Origin: Arthrobacter crystallopoietes
GTDB lineage: Bacteria; Actinomycetota; Actinomycetes; Actinomycetales; Micrococcaceae
DNA: 64,000 nucleotides
Assembly (NCBI RefSeq): GCF_017603825.1
Contig: NZ_CP072014.1
Location: 3,348,001 to 3,412,000 of the forward strand
Direction of reading: 5' to 3'
This document shows positions 57,965 to 64,000 of the stretch, piece after piece. The number at the start of each line of letters is the position of its first letter. Positions within the stretch are counted from its first letter, which is position 1. The notes under the pieces are model-generated. The model did not search any database. It saw nothing but the letters and a program-made list of their open reading frames with translations, and was not told the DNA's origin. Both the position numbers and the translations under genes were made by a program.

Positions 57965-58783
57965 TTACGAGGCAGACCCGGGGACCTCGGCGACGGATGC
58001 AAGGTCCGCGAACGGTATTTCCCGCGTCTCCGCGTAGGTACCGAACGCGTCTAGCAGCGCCTGCGTGACCTTGTCCACGTCCAGTCCCGGCAGCAGGTCC
58101 TCCGCCGCACCGGCAGTGCGCGGATCCCAGTCCAGGCCGAGCGCATCGTAGCTTTGGATGAGGACTTCGCGCAGCGGAGCTGAATTTTCAACAACGACGA
58201 CGGAGGAAAACAGCCAGGCTCCGGATACAACCCGCTGCGCAGTTCCCACAACCTTGATCTGGATCGTGGCGTCCTCCGGATGGTCGCCGTGGATGCTGAA
58301 CTCCCCGGGGCAGTACTCTCCCGGGATCTCTCCGACACGCGCGATCAGGCCCGCATCCCGCAGTCCCTTGGCCAGAAGTTCACCGAACTGGGAAAACCTG
58401 CTTTTCGCCCCGACGATTGCATCGCGTTCAGGCTCCACATGGTCCAGTACCAGGCACCCCTGATGATAGGCGGCAGCGCGTCCGCCGGCTTTACGCACCA
58501 GCGGCTCAAAACCCAAGGCACGGCAGCGTGCGGCGGCTTCGTCGAACCCGGGCAGGTGCGCGTCCCGCTGGCCGAAGGCAACGGTCGGCACCGGACGGTA
58601 CAGCCGCAGGGCCGGCCCCAACCGGCCCTTCTTGGCTGCATCCAGCATGGTCAGCCCGTACAGCAGGTCCTCCCTCGCACCGAAGGAAGATTCCTGCCGC
58701 GTCCAGTCCAGGCTCCGGGCGGCATCAGGCGCCGTCGCAGCCGCCGCTTCCAGTTGAGGTTCTCCGGCCAGTTCAGTCGCCAA
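57965..58783 (-). CDS. Lipoate--protein ligase-family protein
   Basis: A 272-residue biotin/lipoate ligase-fold protein. RKAGGRAAAYHQGCLVLD and the catalytic-lysine segment IQIKVVGTAQRVVSG are the family hallmarks. Whether it ligates lipoate, transfers octanoate or handles another cofactor is unknown. I choose the TTG at 58783, which has GGAG 6 bases before it and overlaps the DUF427 stop by 11 bases; the frame is open to 58963 but that part is antisense-like to nothing useful. It is probably translated with DUF427. Confidence 0.8.
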   Translation of the reverse strand: MATELAGEPQLEAAAATAPDAARSLDWTRQESSFGAREDLLYGLTMLDAAKKGRLGPALRLYRPVPTVAFGQRDAHLPGFDEAAARCRALGFEPLVRKAGGRAAAYHQGCLVLDHVEPERDAIVGAKSRFSQFGELLAKGLRDAGLIARVGEIPGEYCPGEFSIHGDHPEDATIQIKVVGTAQRVVSGAWLFSSVVVVENSAPLREVLIQSYDALGLDWDPRTAGAAEDLLPGLDVDKVTQALLDAFGTYAETREIPFADLASVAEVPGSAS

Positions 58784-59057
58784 CGGTGACTCCGTTCCAG
58801 AAGGCCATGTGGCCACGGATGTTTCCGGCGTCGTGACTCGGATCCGGGTAGTACCAGGCGGCGTCAGCATTGCGCTCCCCCGCGACCTCAAGGCTGTAGT
58901 AGTGCGCCGTGCCTTTCCAGGCGCATTCGGTAGTCCGGTCGCTGGGAAGCAGGAACTCCTCATTCACGCTTCCGCGGGGAAAGTAATGGTTGCCCTCTAC
59001 CATGACCGTCTCGCCGGATTCCGCGATGACGGCTCCGTTCCAGGTCGCCTTGACCAT
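58773..59057 (-). CDS. DUF427-domain protein
   Basis: A 94-residue single-domain protein (MVKATWNGAVIAESGETVMV, then YFPRGSVNEEFL, then CAWKGTAHYYSLEV, then AWYYPDP). This is the DUF427 beta-barrel fold, function unknown. I use the ATG at 59057; the longer frame lacks homology. It overlaps the lipoate-ligase-like gene. Confidence 0.9.
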   Translation of the reverse strand: MVKATWNGAVIAESGETVMVEGNHYFPRGSVNEEFLLPSDRTTECAWKGTAHYYSLEVAGERNADAAWYYPDPSHDAGNIRGHMAFWNGVTVGD

Positions 59058-59218
59058 GTCCACTCCTGCTTTCCTTCGGGCTGCGCGGGCCACTCTCCGC
59101 CGCCGACGCCCAGACACACTATCCAACAGTAGCGGTGCCCCGGATCATTCCACCGCTCCAAGAACTCCCCTGGTGCCGCGGATTTCGCAAGTATCGGACG
59201 TGTACGGCCCACGCACGC

Positions 59219-59224
59219 AATAAT
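59219..59224 (+). promoter_or_regulatory. -10-like AATAAT placed for a leaderless kinase transcript
   Basis: AATAAT ends 6 bases before the GTG at 59231. No Shine-Dalgarno is seen. The -35 is not clear. Confidence 0.35.
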
Positions 59225-59230
59225 GGGCCT

Positions 59231-59827
59231 GTGCCTTCTCCCCACATCCCGCTCGTCCTGCTCGGCGGCGCCTCCGGCTCCGGCAAGTCCTACCTGGCCG
59301 CGCGCTTCGGCCGCCCGCATGTGGAGCTGGACAGCTTCTACCGGGAGATCAGCGAACACACCCCGCAGTCGCCGCTGCCCCAGACGGCGTACGAAGAAAT
59401 CGACTGGGACCATCCGGACACCTGGAACAGCGATGCAGCCGCCCGCGCGATGCTGAGACTGCTGCAGACCGGCAGCACGCAGGTGCCCCAGTACTCGATT
59501 GCCACCTCCAGCTACACCGGCCACCGCTCCGTCCGGTTGGCCGAGGGCCCCGTGATTGCCGAAGGGATCTTCGCCGACGCCGTGCTGGCCCCGCTGCTGG
59601 GTCTCGGCGTCCCTGTGGAGCCCATCTTCATCCAGGTTTCCCCTCTTACGACGGCGGTGCGCCGCCTCGTGCGCGACCTGCGGGAGCACCGCAAACCCGT
59701 ACCTTTCCTGCTCAAGCGCGGCTGGGCGCTCTTCCGGGCCGAACGGCGCGTCCGGCAACGCTATCTTGACGCCGGCTTCCGCCCCATCCCCAAGCGGCAG
59801 GTGAAACGGCTGCTGGCCGCGCTCTAA
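59231..59827 (+). CDS. Uridine-kinase-like P-loop protein
   Basis: A 198-residue P-loop NTPase: [19 protein letters not shown] (Walker A near residues 12-20), [24 protein letters not shown], and a basic end. The order fits a uridine-kinase or phosphoribulokinase-like fold, but the substrate is unassigned. I use the GTG at 59231. Its stop interlocks with the methyltransferase stop over CTAA at 59824-59827. Confidence 0.78.
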   Translation: MPSPHIPLVLLGGASGSGKSYLAARFGRPHVELDSFYREISEHTPQSPLPQTAYEEIDWDHPDTWNSDAAARAMLRLLQTGSTQVPQYSIATSSYTGHRSVRLAEGPVIAEGIFADAVLAPLLGLGVPVEPIFIQVSPLTTAVRRLVRDLREHRKPVPFLLKRGWALFRAERRVRQRYLDAGFRPIPKRQVKRLLAAL

Positions 59828-60927
59828 GTCCGGGCTATGAAGTAGGTGTTGAACGGATCCGATTCGACGTCCTTGGCTTCAACAGTGCCGAAACCCGCGT
59901 CATCGAGCATGGACAGCGCAAGCTGCTGGCCCCAGGCGGTACCCAGTCCGTCGCCGTCGAGCCCCAGCGACACGCTCATGCAATGGAACGTCGAGATGGC
60001 ATAGAGGTAGCTGGCCCACGGCATGTCCATGTTCTCCTCCACCTTGCTGGATGCCTTGATATCCACCATGAGGAAGACGCCGTCCGGCCGCAGGGCACGG
60101 CGGATGTTGTGCAGCACCGTGCCAGGATGCGCCTGGTCGTGGATGGCATCGAATGCTGTCACGACGTCGAAGCCCGCCTCTACGTCGAGCCTGGTTACAT
60201 CGAGAACCTCAAAGGCTGCATTGGCCAGCCCAAGCTGTTCCGCCTCGCTTCGCGCGCTCTGGACAGCTTCCTCCGAGAAGTCGTAGCCAATGAAGCGGCT
60301 GGCGGGGAATGCCTGTGCCATGAGGTTGACCGCATGCCCGGCACCGCAGCCAACGTCGGCGAGGGCTAGACCTGCCCGCAACCTTTCCGGCAGTCCAGGA
60401 ACCAACGGCAGGATCACATCCAGCAAAGCCGCATCGTTCACCGCTGCACTGGTCTCTGCCATGTTTTGGTGAAACTGCGGGTAGTCCTCGTACGACAGGC
60501 CACCACCGGTCCGGAACCGCTCGATAATCTTCTGTTCCACCTCGCCCATCATCGAGATGTGCTGCATCAGGATGGCCATGTTGTCCGGACCCGCTGCGCT
60601 GGTCAGCACGGCCGCATGTTCGCGTGGCAGCCGGTACGTTTTGGCCGCCGGGTCGTAGGTGACAACGCGCGCCGTGGTCATGCCTCCCAGCCATTCGCGA
60701 ACGTAGCGTTCGTTGAGACCTGCCGCATCAGCAATCTGCTCACTCGTGGCGGACGGCATTCCTGCCATGGTCTCGAAGAGCCCCGTCTGGTGACCAACGC
60801 TGGTCAGCATCGCGATCGCAGCATCGTTGAGGATACCCACGAAACGTCCGACAAACGCCTCGATTGCCTCAGTGTCAGGTTCCTGATTAGCGGAAGCCTG
60901 CAGTGGTGTTCCTTGCTCAATGGTCAT
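59824..60927 (-). CDS. Winged-helix SAM-dependent methyltransferase (Rv2258c-like)
   Basis: A 367-residue class I methyltransferase. Residues 20-105 are a winged-helix dimerisation domain ([20 protein letters not shown], then [20 protein letters not shown]). The SAM loop is [19 protein letters not shown] (about residues 184-202), then [11 protein letters not shown]. Overall it resembles Rv2258c, a mycobacterial methyltransferase adjacent to mscR. Substrate is unknown. The ATG has GGAGAAAGA upstream, and it follows the PQ-loop gene by 14 bases, so the two are co-transcribed. Confidence 0.88.
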   Translation of the reverse strand: MTIEQGTPLQASANQEPDTEAIEAFVGRFVGILNDAAIAMLTSVGHQTGLFETMAGMPSATSEQIADAAGLNERYVREWLGGMTTARVVTYDPAAKTYRLPREHAAVLTSAAGPDNMAILMQHISMMGEVEQKIIERFRTGGGLSYEDYPQFHQNMAETSAAVNDAALLDVILPLVPGLPERLRAGLALADVGCGAGHAVNLMAQAFPASRFIGYDFSEEAVQSARSEAEQLGLANAAFEVLDVTRLDVEAGFDVVTAFDAIHDQAHPGTVLHNIRRALRPDGVFLMVDIKASSKVEENMDMPWASYLYAISTFHCMSVSLGLDGDGLGTAWGQQLALSMLDDAGFGTVEAKDVESDPFNTYFIART

Positions 60928-60941
60928 TGTTCTTTCTCCGG

Positions 60942-61328
60942 TTACTGGGAGCTGGTGCTGCCCAATTGAGGTGACTGTTGGAATTCGCATGAGCGCCCGT
61001 CCTCGGGCGAATCCTGCATCGTGCCCGCCGTTGCGGGGGTCGAACTAGGCGAGCGCTTCCTGCCCAGCGATTCGTGTCGTATGTACATCGCCAGCATGAA
61101 TCCAGTCGTGACCAAGTAGAAGGCGTGCAATGCCCAGATGGGGCCCGCCGGCAGGCTGTAGATATAAACGGAATGGACCAGATTGCCCATGTTGCTCAGC
61201 AAAAGGTTCCCCAAACTGTATGAGGCCAGATCCCTCGTCTGCACAGCTTTCACAATCATGGGCATGACGCTGCCGGCAAAGATGATGGTGGAAACGCCGC
61301 CGGCCAGAACCATCAGGTCGATTTCCAT
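60942..61328 (-). CDS. Small PQ-loop/SemiSWEET-like membrane protein
   Basis: A 128-residue protein with three membrane helices (about 6-26, 40-60, 66-86) and a 40-residue polar tail. [20 protein letters not shown] resembles the PQ-loop (P-M in place of PQ) and [19 protein letters not shown] the second helix. Three-helix SemiSWEETs dimerise to carry sugars, but this sequence is too divergent for that claim. RBS AAGGAG precedes the ATG. It is first in the operon with the methyltransferase. Confidence 0.75.
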   Translation of the reverse strand: MEIDLMVLAGGVSTIIFAGSVMPMIVKAVQTRDLASYSLGNLLLSNMGNLVHSVYIYSLPAGPIWALHAFYLVTTGFMLAMYIRHESLGRKRSPSSTPATAGTMQDSPEDGRSCEFQQSPQLGSTSSQ

Positions 61329-61349
61329 GACCGATTCTCCTTAGGCGTC

Positions 61350-61373
61350 CGTTCGAATAGTTCACTATCAACG
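61350..61373 (-). promoter_or_regulatory. Imperfect dyad upstream of the PQ-loop/methyltransferase operon
   Basis: The plus strand reads CGTT-CGA-ATAGT-TC-ACTAT-C-AACG, a near-palindrome about 24 bases long, 22 bases before the PQ-loop ATG. LuxR-type regulators often bind imperfect dyads of this size; the LuxR gene lies just upstream. Function is inferred. Confidence 0.4.
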
Positions 61374-61475
61374 CTACGAAGCGGACGAGGCCTGCGCGTC
61401 GGGCGAATTACCCATCTTGTTCCCGGGGTGACTGGTGCAGGTCATGCAGACAGCGTCGCTGGCTCGCTCCATTGC

Positions 61476-63098
61476 CTACCGGCGCAAAGGCAACCCATGC
61501 TCGTGTGCCCATGCCGCGGCAGCAGTCCGCGTTGACACACCAATCTTGGCGAAGATATTGGCCAGATGGCGGCCGACCGTTTTCTGGCTGATGAACAAGG
61601 CATCCGCCGCATCCTTGTTGCTGGCCCCGGCGGCGATGAAAAAAAGCACATCGGTCTCCCGTTCCGTTAATCCGCCGGGCAAGCGCCGGCCATCAAGCCG
61701 CTGGACATCCGGCAGCGCGCCAAGTTCCCGGTAAATGGCCAGCGCGGTAGCGGTCTCCGCGGCAGCAGTGCCGGTTTCTCCCAGCCCGCGGTGGGCCCGC
61801 CCCAGCAGCTCGTAGACTCTGGCCGTTTCGTACCGCGCGTGCAGTCCGCGGTACTCTCGCGCGACGCTCTGCAGCACTGGCAGAGCCTCTTCGTGCCGCG
61901 ACTGCGCGATCAGCACGGCAGCCCTGGCCTGGCCGGCCCACGCGCGGAAACCCGCTGTAGCGAACACGGCTGCAGTTTCTTCCAGTTGCCCGCATAACCG
62001 CTCTGCTTCCTCCTGGAGGCCGAGAGCGAGGGCGATTTCGACGGCGGATTCCAGCAGCCTGGCGCAGGCCAGCCGGTCCCGCCCCGCCAACGCAGCACAA
62101 AGGCCGGCCCACGCGGCGTCCTGCTTCCCTACAGCCTGCTGGAGAAGGGACTCACCGGGCTGCGGCTCACAGCCCAGCTCTTGTGCCCGCGCGTAGGCTC
62201 CACGGGCGCCGCTTAGGTCACCGCGCAGACGACGGATCTCGCCCAACTGGTAGTAGGCCTCCCCCGCAACCCAGTTGTTCCGGCCAACAAGCTCCGACCC
62301 GGTCCGTTCGATAGCCTCTTCAGCGGCATCCCACCCGCCTTCCGCGCTCTGCAGCTGAAGCCGGTGGATCCGGCAGATGCCGGAGTAGATCGCCTCGCCG
62401 TGGAATTGCTCGCACCACTGCTCAGTCGCTTGGGTCCAGGCCCGCATCCGGGACAAGTCAGCCAGCGCATGGCAGGCATGGATAACTGTGCAGTAAATAT
62501 CTCCGGCCCATTCCGGCGGCACCTGACCGGCCAGCACCGGCAACATTGCTTCGTCCAGCTGGGCAAAGCCCGTGGCCGTACTGCCACTGTGCACGTCCGC
62601 AAGCCCTGCGAGTACCAGGCCGAACGATGTCAGGGCTGGAGCCCGCAGCCGGTGCCCCATCTCCTGGAGCGTCACCGCAGCATCCCGCGCCGGCTGGAGG
62701 TTCCCGAAGTCCAGCGCCACCGTTGCATCCAAGTAGACAAGGTAGCCGTGATCCACGTCTTCGGGCAGTTGCGTCAGGATTCTTCTGGCCCGGTTGACCC
62801 AGCCGGAGGCTATGACCAGGTCACCCCTGATGAACCACAGCAGCGCGAGGTTCAAGGCTTTCTTGGCGGCACTCAGGACATCGCCGTCGTCATTGAACCG
62901 GTGGTAGACCTCTTCGGAAATCTCCAACGACTCCCTGACCTGTCCTACCCACCAAGCAGAACTGCCCAGCAGGCTCAGATCCTCGGTCGGCAGCTCCGAG
63001 AATATCCGCGCCTGCGTGAAATTCCGGTGAGCGGCGTACCAGTCCCCGCGGGCGTACGCCGTCCGCGCCGTGGACAGTAACTCCTCGAACTCGTCCAT
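61476..63098 (-). CDS. TPR-containing LuxR-family transcriptional regulator
   Basis: A 540-residue regulator. Residues 1-460 are mostly helical TPR-like repeats (AYARGDWYAAHRNFTQAR, ALNLALLWFIRGDL, AGEAYYQLGEIRRLRGDL, YETARVYELLGRAHRG). The carboxyl GerE-type helix-turn-helix is GGLTERETDVLFFIAAGAS then DAADALFISQKTVGRHLANIFAKIGVSTR. It has no amino-terminal nucleotide-binding Walker motif, unlike large LAL/MalT regulators. I use the ATG at 63098 with GGTGGAGG 6 bases upstream; the longer frame is antisense to the neighbouring VOC gene. It presumably controls the operon below it. Confidence 0.85.
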   Translation of the reverse strand: MDEFEELLSTARTAYARGDWYAAHRNFTQARIFSELPTEDLSLLGSSAWWVGQVRESLEISEEVYHRFNDDGDVLSAAKKALNLALLWFIRGDLVIASGWVNRARRILTQLPEDVDHGYLVYLDATVALDFGNLQPARDAAVTLQEMGHRLRAPALTSFGLVLAGLADVHSGSTATGFAQLDEAMLPVLAGQVPPEWAGDIYCTVIHACHALADLSRMRAWTQATEQWCEQFHGEAIYSGICRIHRLQLQSAEGGWDAAEEAIERTGSELVGRNNWVAGEAYYQLGEIRRLRGDLSGARGAYARAQELGCEPQPGESLLQQAVGKQDAAWAGLCAALAGRDRLACARLLESAVEIALALGLQEEAERLCGQLEETAAVFATAGFRAWAGQARAAVLIAQSRHEEALPVLQSVAREYRGLHARYETARVYELLGRAHRGLGETGTAAAETATALAIYRELGALPDVQRLDGRRLPGGLTERETDVLFFIAAGASNKDAADALFISQKTVGRHLANIFAKIGVSTRTAAAAWAHEHGLPLRR

Positions 63099-63114
63099 CC
63101 GGGCCTCCACCTCA

Positions 63115-63127
63115 ACGGTAGTACCGT
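63115..63127. promoter_or_regulatory. Short dyad before the LuxR gene
   Basis: ACGGTA-G-TACCGT, a perfect 6-bp dyad around one base, lies 17 bases before the LuxR ATG. It could be an operator or leader structure for autoregulation; it does not match the other dyad. Confidence 0.25.
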
Positions 63128-63193
63128 CAACGCCCGCCGGTCGAGCCGTTTCACGCTCTGAATCCGCCACTGGAGCTAATCGCTCCGTCTTGA

Positions 63194-63199
63194 TAGCTT
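63194..63199 (+). promoter_or_regulatory. Extended -10-like TGATAGCTT for the VOC gene
   Basis: TG-A-TAGCTT (hexamer at 63194-63199) is followed 7 bases later by the ATG at 63207, consistent with a leaderless transcript. No ribosome site is visible. Confidence 0.4.
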
Positions 63200-63206
63200 T
63201 CAACGC

Positions 63207-63644
63207 ATGGCCATCAAATTTGAGAATGTGGGTATCGCTGTTCGCGACATCGAAGCAGCAATCGCCTTTTTCACCGATCTTGGTCTTGCCCTGATAGGTC
63301 GGGATACGGTCAGCGGCGAGTGGACCGATACTGCCGTTGGACTTGATGGAAACCACGCCAAGATCGCGATGCTACAGACCCCGGACGGTCATGGCCGGCT
63401 CGAGCTCTTCGAATACATCCATCCCGAAGCGATCGAATCGCAGCCGGCTCGTCCCAACGACATTGGAATGCACCGGGTGGCCTTCTCGGTAGACGATATG
63501 GATGGGGCCCTCGAGATAGCTGCAAAGCACGGATGCCATCCGCTACGCGGTGTGGCGACCTATAAGGACGTCTACAAACTCACGTACCTCCGCGGCCCCA
63601 GTGGAATCCTCGTGATGCTCGCCGAGGAACTAAAGAAAGACTGA
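63207..63644 (+). CDS. VOC-family protein (glyoxalase-like)
   Basis: A 145-residue protein: FENVGIAVRDIEAAIAFFTDLG opens the first VOC half and MHRVAFSVDDMDGALEIAAKHG the second, with an acidic metal-ligand region RLELFEYIHP between. It is similar to lactoylglutathione-lyase-like proteins; substrate unknown. It is divergent from the LuxR gene. Confidence 0.85.
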   Translation: MAIKFENVGIAVRDIEAAIAFFTDLGLALIGRDTVSGEWTDTAVGLDGNHAKIAMLQTPDGHGRLELFEYIHPEAIESQPARPNDIGMHRVAFSVDDMDGALEIAAKHGCHPLRGVATYKDVYKLTYLRGPSGILVMLAEELKKD

Positions 63645-63895
63645 CATCCGAACCGGCCCAATTGCGTGTATTGCCAGCCCCAGAGACGAGAGACTGTCCT
63701 GTGAAGAATCATCCCTTCGGAATTCTCTCGGTCCTATGGTCAAGTGCATTTGCAGATCCGAGTACGCCAATGATCCGGGTGGGAGCGTCGGGACAACCCG
63801 CTTCCTGGCCCGACAGCTGTAGATGTGATCGGCGTGCACCAACGCCCAAGATACGACCGACGCCCCACATAACCTCGACGAAGCGGGAGAGCACC
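63645..63895. other. Gene-free stretch between the VOC and DUF1801 genes
   Basis: About 250 bases with no convincing gene. Base composition looks closer to even than in the flanking operons. I see no strong hairpin or promoter I would defend. GCGGGAGAG about 8 bases before the DUF1801 ATG may be its ribosome site. Confidence 0.6.
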
Positions 63896-64000
63896 ATGAC
63901 AGCGAGTTCGATCATCGAGTACATCGACGGGTACGACGGTGATGTCCGGCAGCGGCTGCTGACCGTGTACGAACTGATCCGGTCGGCCGTGCCCGATGAA
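63896..64000 (+). CDS. DUF1801-domain protein, amino-terminal part
   Basis: Only 35 codons fit in the window: MTASSIIEYIDGYDGDVRQR then LLTVYELIRSAVPDE. This matches the start of DUF1801/YdhG-like proteins (IDEYI...VQxRLxxLRxLI). The family is of uncertain function. The gene runs off the right edge. Confidence 0.75.
   Translation, partial: MTASSIIEYIDGYDGDVRQRLLTVYELIRSAVPDE

Noticed and set aside
63709-63924. Small minus-strand frames between the VOC and DUF1801 genes
   Set aside because: No ribosome site or homology; the frame overlaps the DUF1801 start.

Overview
The window is a high-GC chromosomal segment from an actinobacterium, most likely a member of the Micrococcaceae (Arthrobacter-like). 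The reasons are the synteny pyrR-pyrB-pyrC-membrane protein-carA-carB, the block aro-mltG-ruvX-alaS-rpsD, the block thrS-HIT-pgsA/pdxS/pdxT-yebC-ruvCAB-yajC-secDF-rel, the mycothiol genes (mycoredoxin, MscR), a MurT-GatD pair and frequent GTG/TTG starts. The assignment rests on recognised proteins and gene order, not on a search. I see no tRNA, rRNA, CRISPR array, insertion sequence or prophage. No gene-free stretch exceeds about 270 bases.

Region 1 (1-16.0 kb, all minus strand) is housekeeping. It reads, in transcription order, rpsD, DUF948, DUF6167, alaS, ruvX, mltG, aroE, aroC, aroK, aroB, efp, nusB, then after an intrinsic terminator pyrR, pyrB, pyrC, a small membrane protein, carA and the start of carB. 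Many junctions overlap by 1-4 bases (ATGA, TAATG, TAGTG), so translation is probably coupled. The pyrR leader carries a stem-loop resembling a PyrR-binding site.

Region 2 (16.2-29.3 kb) mixes strands: dtd, rarA, an acVLRF1 peptidyl-tRNA hydrolase, aspS, an APC permease, hisS, a membrane-anchored cyclophilin, a DUF349 protein, an AbiEi-like orphan and the bifunctional (p)ppGpp enzyme Rel.

Region 3 (29.4-47.8 kb) holds secDF-yajC, ruvBAC, yebC and pdxT, then a plus-strand insertion (murT-gatD, M3 peptidase, thioesterase, with a minus-strand CapA lipoprotein), then pdxS, pgsA, a HIT protein and thrS. MurT here lacks the zinc-ribbon cysteines of the characterised enzymes.

Region 4 (47.8-64 kb) is more accessory: a DUF6504-dnaE2 mutagenesis unit whose promoter has a LexA-like box between -35 and -10; a secreted FG-GAP repeat protein with competing hairpins before its start; an SRAP protein; the mycothiol trio mycoredoxin, MscR and metallo-hydrolase; a DUF427/lipoate-ligase pair; a kinase; and a module of a winged-helix methyltransferase, a PQ-loop membrane protein and a TPR-LuxR regulator with dyads upstream. 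The window ends in a VOC protein and the start of a DUF1801 protein.

Several genes (dtd, acVLRF1, murT, a kinase, a VOC protein) have a -10-like hexamer 6-8 bases before the start codon, the geometry expected of leaderless mRNAs.
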